Source: Chelativorans sp. ZYF759 | GTDB lineage: Bacteria; Pseudomonadota; Alphaproteobacteria; Rhizobiales; Rhizobiaceae | Assembly: GCF_012911015.1 (NCBI RefSeq) | Contig: NZ_WVVV01000002.1 | Coordinates: 244,680-308,679, forward strand | DNA: 64,000 nt | Reading direction: 5' to 3' | Shown here: positions 30,646 through 39,415 of the stretch, in pieces | How the letters are laid out: each line of letters starts with the position of its first letter | Numbering within the stretch: position 1 is the first letter of the stretch | Notes under the pieces: generated by a model | Database searches by the model: none | Seen by the model: the letters and a program-made list of their open reading frames with translations, nothing else | What the model was told of the DNA's origin: nothing | Program-made: the position numbers and the translations under genes

Positions 30646-31494
30646 ATGGCGCTTGCACGACGCATCACCACTATGACGGACAACGGGGCTCCCCCCGGGG
30701 CCGCTGTCGCGCTCTATCCCGGCGAAGTGATGCACGCCCGCATGAAGCCCTTCAGCCATCGCTTCACCTACAAGGTGTTCTCCCTGCTGATCGACCTCGA
30801 TCGCCTGGAAGAAGCCGGCAGGGCCTCGCCGCTTTTCCGGGTGAACCGGGCAGGCCTCCTCTCCTTCCACGAGGCCGACCATGCCGAGATCGAGGGCGAA
30901 GGCCTGCGCGCGATGGCGGACCGTCTTCTGGCAAAGTCGGGACTGGCCGAGCCGGCGGCACGCATCCTGCTCCTGGCCTATCCCCGCATGCTGGGCTACG
31001 TCTTCAATCCCATCTCTGTCTTCTTCGCCTATGGGCGCGACGGCGGGCTTCTCGCCGTCATCTACCGTGTGCGCAACACCTTTGGCGAACGTCATTCCTA
31101 CGTCGCGAAGGTTGAGGAGGGCGAGTTGAGCGAGGCGGGTCTGCGCCAGCAGCGCACCAAGATCTTCCATGTCTCCCCCTTCATCCCGCTCGGCGCGCGG
31201 TACAATTTCCGTATCCTGCCACCGGGCAAGGCCGTCCGCGTGCGAATCCACGAAACCGAAGCCGGCGAACCGCTGCTCGCGGCCACCTTCGTCGGAGAGG
31301 AAAAAGCCTTCACCACTGCCTCCCTCCTGCGCGCCCTGGCCCGCACGCCCTTGATGACGTGGAAGGTTGTTTACGCAATCCACTGGCAAGCCTTGAAAAT
31401 CTGGCTGAAAGGAGCGACTTTCCATACCTCTCCGCCGCCGCCGGAGCCGGTTAGTTTCCACGATCAGGAAGGGGCTTTCCGTCCTGGTGAATAG
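30646..31494 (+). CDS. DUF1365 domain-containing protein
   Basis: 282 residues. Conserved DUF1365 parts are GEVMHARMKPFSHRFTYKVF, LLAYPRMLGYVFNPISVFFAY, VRNTFGERHSYV and FHVSPFIPLGARYNFRI. The biochemical role is unknown; it is linked by context to modified membrane fatty acids. The ATG at 30646 has AGGA upstream; an ATG at 30673 is an alternative. The 3' end overlaps the CFA gene. Confidence 0.9.
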   Translation: MALARRITTMTDNGAPPGAAVALYPGEVMHARMKPFSHRFTYKVFSLLIDLDRLEEAGRASPLFRVNRAGLLSFHEADHAEIEGEGLRAMADRLLAKSGLAEPAARILLLAYPRMLGYVFNPISVFFAYGRDGGLLAVIYRVRNTFGERHSYVAKVEEGELSEAGLRQQRTKIFHVSPFIPLGARYNFRILPPGKAVRVRIHETEAGEPLLAATFVGEEKAFTTASLLRALARTPLMTWKVVYAIHWQALKIWLKGATFHTSPPPPEPVSFHDQEGAFRPGE

Positions 31495-32800
31495 AAGGAT
31501 CATCGCGTCGGCGGGACGGCGCAGCATGAGCAGGTTTTATGAAATGACCGACACCACCGCCTCTCCCTCTCCCCAGGCCGCACCTGTCCGGCTCGATGAC
31601 CGCAATTTCGCAGAGGTAACCCGTGGCCTGCCCGCCAAGGCCAGGCTGGCGCTGTCCGTCGGCATGAAACTGCCCAAGGGCACGCTGGTGGTCCACACGC
31701 CCGAGGGCAAGGTGATGGAAGTCGGCGGCAACGCACCCGGCCCCCATGCCGAGATAATCCTGAAGAACTGGAACCTGCCACGCCGCGCATTTTCCGGCGC
31801 AACCATCGGCGTGGCCGAATCCTACATGGATGGCGACTGGGAGAGCCCCGACGTCACCGCCTTTCTCGAGCTGTTCGTCGTCAACGAAGAGGCCGGCGAG
31901 AAGATCGCCGGCGGCGCCAACTGGCTCCTGACTGCGGTCGAGCGCGTGCGCCACTGGTTGAACGACAACACGCGTTCGGGGTCCAGGCGCAACATCTCGG
32001 CCCATTACGATCTGGGCAACACCTTCTATCGCGAATGGCTCGATCCCTCGATGACCTATTCCTCGGCGCTGTATGCGAATGGCGCCAACGATCTGGAAAG
32101 CGCGCAGGCCGCGAAATACCGCGCGCTCGCCCAGGATACGGGCATCGGGCCGAACGACCATGTTCTCGAGATCGGCTGCGGCTGGGGCGGTTTTGCCGAA
32201 TTCGCCGCGCGCGAGATCGGCTGCAAGGTCACCGGCCTCACCATCAGCCGCGAGCAGCATGATTTCGCCAGCGCGCGTATCCAGAAGGCCGGTCTGGCCG
32301 ATAAGGTCGACATCAAGTTTCAGGATTATCGCGACGAGACCGGCCGATACGATCGCATCGCCTCCATCGAGATGTTCGAGGCGGTCGGCGAGAAGCACTG
32401 GCCCGTCTTTTTTTCCAAGATGAAGGAATGCCTCAAGGCGGACGGGGCGGCCGGGCTTCAGATCATCACCATCAAGGACGAAGCCTTCGACGCCTACCGC
32501 GCCCGTCCGGATTTCATCCAGCGCTATGTCTTTCCCGGCGGCATGCTGCCCTCGCCCGAGCGCCTTCGCACGCTTGGCGACCAGTTCGGCCTCACCTACG
32601 CCCGCGACCGCATTTTCCCGCATGACTATGCGCGCACGCTCGCGGAATGGCGCGAGCGTTTCTGGGCATCGTGGGACCGGATCCGGCCGCTCGGCTTCGA
32701 CGACCGTTTCAAGCGCATGTGGGAGTTCTACCTGCATTATTGCGAAGCAGGTTTCCGCGCCAGATATATCGACGTGCGGCAGGTGGTGTACCGGGCCTGA
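31487..32800 (+). CDS. cfa: cyclopropane-fatty-acyl-phospholipid synthase family methyltransferase
   Basis: 437 residues from GTG 31487; ATGs at 31526 and 31544 are equally possible and would remove 13 or 19 residues. The SAM-binding motif VLEIGCGWGGFAEFAA and the CFA-type SISAHYDLGN-like stretch (ISAHYDLGNTFYREWLDPSM) are clear. RYVFPGGMLPSPERL lies in the C-terminal part. The enzyme modifies unsaturated phospholipid acyl chains. In this four-gene context it may be a UfaM-like methyltransferase rather than a true cyclopropane synthase; sequence alone does not decide. Confidence 0.9.
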   Translation: MNRRIIASAGRRSMSRFYEMTDTTASPSPQAAPVRLDDRNFAEVTRGLPAKARLALSVGMKLPKGTLVVHTPEGKVMEVGGNAPGPHAEIILKNWNLPRRAFSGATIGVAESYMDGDWESPDVTAFLELFVVNEEAGEKIAGGANWLLTAVERVRHWLNDNTRSGSRRNISAHYDLGNTFYREWLDPSMTYSSALYANGANDLESAQAAKYRALAQDTGIGPNDHVLEIGCGWGGFAEFAAREIGCKVTGLTISREQHDFASARIQKAGLADKVDIKFQDYRDETGRYDRIASIEMFEAVGEKHWPVFFSKMKECLKADGAAGLQIITIKDEAFDAYRARPDFIQRYVFPGGMLPSPERLRTLGDQFGLTYARDRIFPHDYARTLAEWRERFWASWDRIRPLGFDDRFKRMWEFYLHYCEAGFRARYIDVRQVVYRA

Positions 32801-32810
32801 GCCCCTGCCT

Positions 32811-33287
32811 TTAGCGGGCGTCCGCCGCTTTCATGTCATCGTCACTTTGAAACGCGGCAAGCCGGCCGGCCGAGTCGCGGTCGAGGTAGACCCACAGCCG
32901 TGTCGTGCCCCTGCTCCAGCAGAGGCTCGCATCCCTGTGGACCATGCATTGTTCACCAGCACCCTCGAAACCGAGTTCGGCCGCAACGGCCCTGGCGAAT
33001 TCCTCGGGCCACAACCTGTCGTTGGTTTCCCGGTAGACCGAATAGGTGATGCGATCCTTCGGCGAAAGGTTCGCGGTGATGAGCCCGCCTTCCGGCAAAT
33101 CGCAGGAGATGAACTGCTCGCCCTCCCTTTCACCGATGATCAGCCTGGTGCACTCGCTCCTGAGGTAGTCCTGGATCTGCGACATCGACATGCCGATCCT
33201 CACTTTCACCCTCTCCTGCGCCTGAGCGGGTACTGCGGCCAGCACCAGGAAAGCAGCTAGGAACACCTTTCCGACAGCAACACTCAT
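32811..33287 (-). CDS. hypothetical periplasmic protein
   Basis: 158 residues with a signal peptide ending near AVPAQA (residues 18-23). The mature part has KVRIGMSMSQIQDYLRSEC, faintly like the helical start of BamE-type folds, and three further cysteines (FISCDLP, EQCMVHR, SLCWSR). No family recognised. It is convergent with cfa (10 bp between stops) and lies downstream of cpdB on the same strand, behind a hairpin. Confidence 0.75.
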   Translation of the reverse strand: MSVAVGKVFLAAFLVLAAVPAQAQERVKVRIGMSMSQIQDYLRSECTRLIIGEREGEQFISCDLPEGGLITANLSPKDRITYSVYRETNDRLWPEEFARAVAAELGFEGAGEQCMVHRDASLCWSRGTTRLWVYLDRDSAGRLAAFQSDDDMKAADAR

Positions 33288-33310
33288 GGACTGGTCCTCC
33301 CACCAATCGC

Positions 33311-33347
33311 GGGACGGGAGGACCGCGCAGGGCGATCCTCCCGTCCC
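33311..33347 (-). terminator. hairpin after cpdB
   Basis: Perfect 12-bp stem GGGACGGGAGGA / TCCTCCCGTCCC with a 13-base loop. There is no T-run, so termination strength is uncertain. Confidence 0.5.
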
Positions 33348-33353
33348 ATCAAC

Positions 33354-35327
33354 CTATAGCGTGATGCGGAAGCGGGCGAAGCCGTCCTCGCCTTCCCCCG
33401 CCTCCTCGATGGCGACGCCCTCGACCTCGCCGATGAAGGCGGAGGCACGCGGGCCCGTCTCGAACAGCACCGTCGTGCCCTCCATCGGCGCAAAGCCCCA
33501 ATTGCCGTCGGCCGAAGGGTTGATCGTGCCCTGCTCGACGATGTAGCGCACGATGACGTCGCGATTGGTATCGGGCGCCTCGAAGATCACCTTGTCGGGG
33601 CCGATCTCGGGGAAACTGCCGCCACCGCCGGCGCGGTAATTGTTGGAGGCGACGACGAATTGCTGCTCCGGGTCGATCGGCTGGCCCTCGAATTCCAGAT
33701 CGACGATGCGGCTGGAATCCGCATTGATGAGCTCGCCGCGCGGCGAGTATTTCGGCGGCTGGCTAAGGTCGATCCCGTAGGTCACCCCGTCGATGACGTC
33801 GAAATTGTAGGACGGGAAGTCCTCATTGATGAGCGGCTGGTCGCTCGCTCCAGGCTCGATCTGGTTGAAGATGCCGGCCGACATCTCCAGCCACTCCTTC
33901 ACCTGCGCACCGTTGATCAGGACCGCCTGGACGGTGTTGGGATAGAGATAGAGATCGGCCACGTTGCGAATGGCGACCGCGCCCGGCGGCACCTCGGTGA
34001 AATATTCGGGCCCGCCGCGACCGCCCGCCTTGAACGGTGCCGCCGCCGATAGCACCGGGATGCCGGCATGTTCGGTGCCGCTCAACATGTCCTCGATGTA
34101 CCAGGTCTGGGCGTTGGAAACGATCTGCACGGAAGGATCGTCGGCCACCAGCGCAAAGAAGGAATGCAGCGCGGCCGACGTCTCGCCGACCGGCTGGCCG
34201 ACATAGGCGATGGTTGCCTCGTGGTCCTCGCGCACCGCCTCCTCGACCTCCGCCTTGCTTTCGACCAGTGGCCGCGTCTGGCCGTCGACGCGTTCGGAGA
34301 TCGGCCGCACCTCGCTGGTGGAACCCACGACGCGCCATTCATTGCCGTCGCGCTCCAGCATCAGGTCGACAAGGCCCAGATGCGAGCCCCAGAATCCGCC
34401 CATGACGCCCGGCTTGCCGCCGATCGTGCCCGACGCGATGTCGACGCCGTCGACACCCTCGAATTGCGGGCCGGGGAAGGCCAGATGGCTGTGCCCGGTC
34501 AGGATCACGTCGACGCCGTCGATCATCGCGATCTGCAGCGAGGCGTTCTCGAGGTTTTCCTGGTACGCGGCCGGGCCTACGCCCGAATGCGAAAGCGCGA
34601 CCACGATGTCGGCGCCTTCCTCGCGCATCTGCGGCACCCATGCCTCGGCGGCCTTGACCATGTCGCGCGCCGACACGTTGCCTTCCAGGTGACGCGAGTC
34701 CCAGGTCATGATCTGCGGCGGGACGAAGCCGATCAGGCCGATGCGGATCGGGTGTTCCTCGCCGGCGCCGTCGGTCACCGTGCGGTCGAGAATGACATAG
34801 GGCGGCAGGATCAGGTCGTCGTCGCGCGGGTTCTCGGCCAGGCTGCCGCGCGCGACATTGGCGCAGACGATCGGGAAATCGGCGCCGTCCAGCACCTTGA
34901 ACATGAAGTCGAGCCCGTAATTGAACTCATGGTTGCCGAGCGTGGAGGCATCGAACTCCAAGACGTTCATCGCCTTCATGATCGGATGGACGTCGCCATC
35001 CTGCATGCCGCGCTCATAGGCGTAGTAGTCGCCCATCGGGTTGCCCTGCAGGAAGTCGCCATTGTCGAGCAGCAGCGAATTGGTCGCCTCGGCCCGGATC
35101 TCGTCCATGATGGTGGCCGTGCGCGCCACGCCCATCGTGTGGTTCTCGCGGTCGGCGTAGTAGTCGTAGGGAAAGACGTGAACATGAAGATCCGTCGTCT
35201 CCATGATCCTCAGATGTGCCTGGTTGGCGGCAGCGCGCAGCGAAAAGGGGTGCAGCATGATCAGCGCGCCGGCGGCACTGGCACCGGCAAGGAATGTTCT
35301 GCGCGAAAGTGAATGGGTTCGTGCCAT
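33354..35327 (-). CDS. cpdB: bifunctional 2',3'-cyclic-nucleotide 2'-phosphodiesterase/3'-nucleotidase
   Basis: A 657-residue periplasmic nucleotidase that scavenges nucleotides. The N-terminus has a twin-arginine signal (SRRTFLAGAS, then a hydrophobic stretch ending near LRAAA). The metallophosphoesterase motifs are ETTDLHVHVFPYDYY, LLDNGDFLQGNPMG, TLGNHEFNYGLDF and TGHSHLAFPG. The 5'-nucleotidase C-terminal domain contains VASNNYRAGGGGSFP. Length is normal for the family. Confidence 0.94.
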   Translation of the reverse strand: MARTHSLSRRTFLAGASAAGALIMLHPFSLRAAANQAHLRIMETTDLHVHVFPYDYYADRENHTMGVARTATIMDEIRAEATNSLLLDNGDFLQGNPMGDYYAYERGMQDGDVHPIMKAMNVLEFDASTLGNHEFNYGLDFMFKVLDGADFPIVCANVARGSLAENPRDDDLILPPYVILDRTVTDGAGEEHPIRIGLIGFVPPQIMTWDSRHLEGNVSARDMVKAAEAWVPQMREEGADIVVALSHSGVGPAAYQENLENASLQIAMIDGVDVILTGHSHLAFPGPQFEGVDGVDIASGTIGGKPGVMGGFWGSHLGLVDLMLERDGNEWRVVGSTSEVRPISERVDGQTRPLVESKAEVEEAVREDHEATIAYVGQPVGETSAALHSFFALVADDPSVQIVSNAQTWYIEDMLSGTEHAGIPVLSAAAPFKAGGRGGPEYFTEVPPGAVAIRNVADLYLYPNTVQAVLINGAQVKEWLEMSAGIFNQIEPGASDQPLINEDFPSYNFDVIDGVTYGIDLSQPPKYSPRGELINADSSRIVDLEFEGQPIDPEQQFVVASNNYRAGGGGSFPEIGPDKVIFEAPDTNRDVIVRYIVEQGTINPSADGNWGFAPMEGTTVLFETGPRASAFIGEVEGVAIEEAGEGEDGFARFRITL

Positions 35328-35438
35328 GATGCCTCTCCTGAAGAGTTTTCTGGTCGCCTGTCCCCGCGGCCGCAGTGTCGCGCCTGGGCTTGCATGTGTC
35401 CAGCCGGATATCGACCGCCCGGCCCCCTCGCCCCGACG

Positions 35439-35915
35439 CTAGCCCAGTTCCGGCTTCATGCCGACATTCGTGCGGTCGACGATCTCGCGCAACGCGAACG
35501 AGGAATTGATCCGCGTCACATGCGGCATCGCGGTGAGCCATTCCTTGTGGATGCGCTCGTAATCCTGCAGGTCCTTGGCCGCGATGCGCAGGATGTAATC
35601 ATACTCCCCCGACATCAGGTGGCACGAGAGGACATTCGGGCAGCGCTTCACCGCCGCCTCGAAATCCGCCAGCGTCTTCTCGAACTGTCCCGACAGCGAG
35701 ATGTGCACGATGGCCGTCATCCTGTAGCCGAGCGCGGCATTCGAGAGCCGCGCGTGATATCCCTTGATGAAGCCTTCCTTCTCCAGCCGATCCAGTCGGC
35801 GCGAACAGGCCGACTGCGACAGCCCCACCTTTTCGGCAAGGGCCGCGTTCGGCAGACGCCCATCGGCCTGCAGCGCCTCCAGAATCGCGACATCGATGCG
35901 GTCGTGCTGGCCCAT
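35439..35915 (-). CDS. Lrp/AsnC-family regulator
   Basis: 158 residues. The N-terminal helix-turn-helix (LPNAALAEKVGLSQSACSRR) and C-terminal RAM domain are present. It is divergent from ald across 136 bp, so it most likely controls alanine dehydrogenase, as AldR/BkdR-type regulators do in rhizobia. The ATG at 35915 fits the family length; the frame is open to 36194 but that part overlaps ald. Confidence 0.92.
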   Translation of the reverse strand: MGQHDRIDVAILEALQADGRLPNAALAEKVGLSQSACSRRLDRLEKEGFIKGYHARLSNAALGYRMTAIVHISLSGQFEKTLADFEAAVKRCPNVLSCHLMSGEYDYILRIAAKDLQDYERIHKEWLTAMPHVTRINSSFALREIVDRTNVGMKPELG

Positions 35916-36051
35916 GCGCCGAATAATCCTCGTTTCACCCTTTTCCGCGCAAGAATGCACGGAAATCCGGCCCTCGACCAGCCTGCTTTGCAAGCTCCTT
36001 CGGCTGCCGTTGCGGTATTCTTGGCCGATAATCCGGAGGAGTTGGCAGAAC

Positions 36052-37167
36052 ATGCGCATCGGGTGCCCGAAAGAGATCAAGAACCACGAATACCGCGTCG
36101 GACTGACCCCCGGCGCCGTGCGCGAATATGTGGCCCATGGCCATGAGGTGTTGGTGGAAACCGGCGCCGGCGCAGGCATCGGGGCCGACGACAACGCCTA
36201 CCGCGCCGCCGGCGCACGCATCGCGGCTGCGGCCGAAGACGTGTTCGCCAAGTCGGACATGATCGTGAAGGTCAAGGAGCCGCAGCCCTCGGAATGGGTG
36301 CAGCTGCGCGAAGGGCAGATTCTCTACACCTACCTGCATCTGGCGCCTGATCCGGAGCAGACCAAGGGTCTGTTGGCCTCGGGCGTGACCGCCATCGCCT
36401 ACGAAACCGTCACCGACGAGCGCGGCGGCCTGCCGCTGCTTGCCCCGATGTCGGAAGTCGCCGGACGCCTCGCCATCCAGGCCGGCGCCACCGCGCTGCA
36501 GAAGGCCCATGGCGGGCGCGGTATCCTGCTTGGCGGCGTGCCCGGCGTCCTGCCCGCCAAGGTGACGGTGATCGGCGGCGGTGTAGTCGGTCTCAATGCC
36601 GCCAAGATGGCCGTCGGGCTCGGCGCCGACGTCACCATCATCGACCGTTCGATCCCGCGCCTGCGCCAGCTCGACGACATCTTCAACGGTCGCATCCATA
36701 CGCGCTATTCCACCGTCGAGGCCATCGAGGAAGAGTGCTTCTCGGCCGACATGGTGGTGGGCGCGGTGCTGATTCCGGGTGCTGCGGCGCCGAAACTCGT
36801 CAGCCGCGAGATGCTGTCGGGCATGAAGACCGGCGCGGTGATGGTCGACGTCGCCATCGACCAGGGGGGCTGCTTCGAGACCAGCCACGCCACCACCCAT
36901 GCCGAGCCGACCTACGAGGTCGACGGCATCGTGCATTATTGCGTGGCCAACATGCCGGGCGCGGTGCCGGTCACGTCCGCCGCCGCCCTCAACAACGCCA
37001 CCCTGCATTACGGCCTGCAGCTGGCCGATCGCGGCATGAAGGCGCTGATGGACGACACGCATCTGAGAAACGGGCTCAACGTGCACAAGGGCCGCGTCAC
37101 CAATGCCGCCGTGGCCGAGGCGCTGGGCTACGAATTGGCGGAGCCGCGCACCGCGATCGCGGCCTGA
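36052..37167 (+). CDS. ald: alanine dehydrogenase
   Basis: 371 residues. It converts L-alanine to pyruvate and ammonia with NAD+, reversibly. MRIGCPKEIKNHEYRVGLTP is the standard start, YTYLHLAPD and AIAYETV line the substrate site, and VIGGGVVGLNAAKMAVGLGA is the NAD motif. GGAGGAG lies upstream. It is divergent from the Lrp-type gene and followed by a clear terminator. Confidence 0.96.
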   Translation: MRIGCPKEIKNHEYRVGLTPGAVREYVAHGHEVLVETGAGAGIGADDNAYRAAGARIAAAAEDVFAKSDMIVKVKEPQPSEWVQLREGQILYTYLHLAPDPEQTKGLLASGVTAIAYETVTDERGGLPLLAPMSEVAGRLAIQAGATALQKAHGGRGILLGGVPGVLPAKVTVIGGGVVGLNAAKMAVGLGADVTIIDRSIPRLRQLDDIFNGRIHTRYSTVEAIEEECFSADMVVGAVLIPGAAAPKLVSREMLSGMKTGAVMVDVAIDQGGCFETSHATTHAEPTYEVDGIVHYCVANMPGAVPVTSAAALNNATLHYGLQLADRGMKALMDDTHLRNGLNVHKGRVTNAAVAEALGYELAEPRTAIAA

Positions 37168-37205
37168 TTCCTCCCTCCGCGTCTCTTCCTCCTGCGCGGA
37201 GAAAC

Positions 37206-37240
37206 GGCCCGCCGGTCTGCACCACCGGCGGGCCATTTTT
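37206..37240 (+). terminator. intrinsic terminator after ald
   Basis: Perfect 11-bp stem GGCCCGCCGGT / ACCGGCGGGCC with a 7-base loop, followed by ATTTTT. Confidence 0.9.
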
Positions 37241-37242
37241 GT

Positions 37243-37815
37243 TCAGGGCCGGAACAGGATGTCCGCACGTTCCCGGTCGCCAAGCGGCACGACCCGCTCC
37301 TGCGACTGGGCGACCGGCACGAAGCCCATCTTCTGGTACAGCGCCAGCGCGCTCGGGTGATCGAGCGTGCAGGTCTGCACGATCACCTTCTCGGGATGGT
37401 GCGCCCATGCCGCCTCGATCGCCGCGCCCAGGAACCAGCGCCCGAAGCCGCGCCCGATCGCATGCGGCATCATGCCGAAGAACACCAGTTCCACCGCGCC
37501 CTTCCGTTCCGTGCCGAGATCGAAAAAGCCGGCCGGTGCGCCGTCGAGATAGAAGACCCTAATGTCGCGGCTCTCCGAATGGATGGCCGCCGAAAGCTCT
37601 TCGTCGTCGAGCCGCAGCGAATTGACCCAGTGCCATTTGCGGCCCACCCGGTCCATCAGGTAGCGGTAATAGTGAAGCGGGATGTCCTTCACCCGCAGGA
37701 CCGCGATCTGGGCACCGAGGGGCAGGGGCGGATAGCGCGTCGGCGGCTTCGTCATCTCCAGATAGGTGACCGTGACCTCGATCGGCTCGATGATCCCCGC
37801 CTCCGCCATCCTCAT
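37243..37815 (-). CDS. GNAT-family N-acetyltransferase
   Basis: 190 residues. The acetyl-CoA site is in the stretch ELVFFGMMPHAIGRGFGRWF, and HPSALALYQKMGFVPVAQ is the typical GNAT end. The substrate is unknown. The ATG at 37815 overlaps the sseA stop (ATGA), so it is the last gene of the cysK-alaX-sseA unit. Confidence 0.9.
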   Translation of the reverse strand: MRMAEAGIIEPIEVTVTYLEMTKPPTRYPPLPLGAQIAVLRVKDIPLHYYRYLMDRVGRKWHWVNSLRLDDEELSAAIHSESRDIRVFYLDGAPAGFFDLGTERKGAVELVFFGMMPHAIGRGFGRWFLGAAIEAAWAHHPEKVIVQTCTLDHPSALALYQKMGFVPVAQSQERVVPLGDRERADILFRP

Positions 37816-38663
37816 GCCTCGCCGGTCGCGACTGGCGTATCCTGCAGGCCGCCCCATTCCGACCAGGAGCCGTCATAGAGCCGGTTGTCGGTGTGGCCGA
37901 CTGTTTCCAGGGCCAGCGTGATCACCGCCGCGGTCACACCGGAGCCGCAGGACGTCACGACGGGCCTTTGTAGATCGATGCCGGCTTCCGCGAAGACCCG
38001 CTTCAGCTCCTCGGGTGGCCGCAGATGGCCGTTCTCGACCAGGTTGAGGAAGGGCAAGTTCTTCGCTCCCGGCATGTGACCCGAGCGCATGCCGGGACGC
38101 GGCTCCGGCTCCACGCCGGTAAAGCGGCCAGGCGACCGGGCATCGGCGATCTGTGCCTCGCCCGTTTCCACGATATGCCGCATGTCTTCCAGCCCGGCCA
38201 CGCGCTTGTTGTCGAAATCGACTTCGAAGAGACAGCCCGCCGTCTTGGTCTGCTCGGCCGTCACGGGCCGACCCGCCTCCTTCCAGCCATCCAGCCCACC
38301 GTCGAGGAGATAGACGTTCTCGACCCCCATCACGCGGAACATCCACCACACGCGCGGCGCCGAGAAGAATCCCGGCCCGTCATAGACGATCACCGTGTCG
38401 CGGCTGGAGATGCCCATCGAACCCGCATATTGCGCGAAGTGGCGGGGGCTCGGCAGCGTATGCGGAAGGTCCGCGCCCGGTTCGACCACCTCGTCATGAT
38501 CGAAGAAGATCGCCCCCGGAATGTGCCCTTCATCGAACTCGGCGCGCGCATCGCGGCCCTGCGCCGGCAGGTACCATGAAGCGTCGATGACGATGGTGCC
38601 GGGCGCGCCCAGCCTCTCCTGAAGCCAGTCGGCAGAAACGACGAAGGGGCTGGTGGGCTGCAT
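37812..38663 (-). CDS. sseA: 3-mercaptopyruvate sulfurtransferase
   Basis: 283 residues, two rhodanese domains. The catalytic loop is SCGSGVTAA near residue 245, the CGSGVT motif of mercaptopyruvate sulfurtransferases (thiosulfate-type rhodaneses usually have CRxGxR). It moves sulfur from 3-mercaptopyruvate to thiols or cyanide. Downstream of alaX by 11 bp and overlapping GNAT by 4 bp. Confidence 0.93.
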   Translation of the reverse strand: MQPTSPFVVSADWLQERLGAPGTIVIDASWYLPAQGRDARAEFDEGHIPGAIFFDHDEVVEPGADLPHTLPSPRHFAQYAGSMGISSRDTVIVYDGPGFFSAPRVWWMFRVMGVENVYLLDGGLDGWKEAGRPVTAEQTKTAGCLFEVDFDNKRVAGLEDMRHIVETGEAQIADARSPGRFTGVEPEPRPGMRSGHMPGAKNLPFLNLVENGHLRPPEELKRVFAEAGIDLQRPVVTSCGSGVTAAVITLALETVGHTDNRLYDGSWSEWGGLQDTPVATGEA

Positions 38664-38674
38664 GGGCTGTCTCC

Positions 38675-39415
38675 TCAGGCGGCGGGGGGTGGGCCGAAGC
38701 GAAGCCGGAAACGCCGGTTCTCCCTGCCCTTCTTTTCGATCTTGCCGATATGGACCTCGCCCACCTCGCCGGTGCTTGCGACATGGGTCCCGCCGCAGGG
38801 CTGGCTGTCGATCTCGCCCGAGGCGCCGATCGCCACCAGCCTGATGCGGCCGGAGCCAGCCGGCGGGCGTACATTCTTGGACTTCACAAGAGTTGGATTG
38901 GCCACCAGGTCCCCGTCCGTGATCCATTTGACGGAGATCGGATGGTCGGCGGCCACGAGCGCCATCAGCTTGGCCGTGACGTCCTCCTTGGTCAGCCCGG
39001 CATCGGGGAGGTCGAAGTCGACCCGGCTGTCCTCCTCGCCGACCGCTGCGCCGGTGATGGGATAAGGGCAGACCACGGTCAGAAGGTGACAGGCCGTGTG
39101 CATGCGCATCAGCCTGTGCCGCCGCTCCCAGTCGATATTGAGCGTCAGCACCTCTCCGACTTCCGGCAGCGGCTCACCTGCCGCCGGCACATGGATGATC
39201 TCTTCCTTGGACTGGCCGGTGATGGTCGCCGCGATATCGATCCGCGATCCGTCCTGGCGCTCGAAATGCCCTGTGTCGCCGGGTTGTCCGCCGGAGGTGG
39301 CGTAGAAGATGGTGCGGTCGAGCAGGATGCCGCCACGCTCGTTGACGCCCACGACCGCCGCCGTCGCCTGCTTCAGATAGGCATCGTCCTGGAACAGGGC
39401 GGCGCCCGCGCTCAT
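38675..39415 (-). CDS. alaX: alanyl-tRNA editing protein AlaX
   Basis: 246 residues. This freestanding editing domain hydrolyses misacylated Ser- or Gly-tRNA(Ala). The zinc-binding motifs are HTACHLL near residue 103 and SQPCGGTHV near 213, and FYATSGGQPGDTG is the N-terminal signature. The start overlaps the cysK stop by 4 bp. Confidence 0.93.
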   Translation of the reverse strand: MSAGAALFQDDAYLKQATAAVVGVNERGGILLDRTIFYATSGGQPGDTGHFERQDGSRIDIAATITGQSKEEIIHVPAAGEPLPEVGEVLTLNIDWERRHRLMRMHTACHLLTVVCPYPITGAAVGEEDSRVDFDLPDAGLTKEDVTAKLMALVAADHPISVKWITDGDLVANPTLVKSKNVRPPAGSGRIRLVAIGASGEIDSQPCGGTHVASTGEVGEVHIGKIEKKGRENRRFRLRFGPPPAA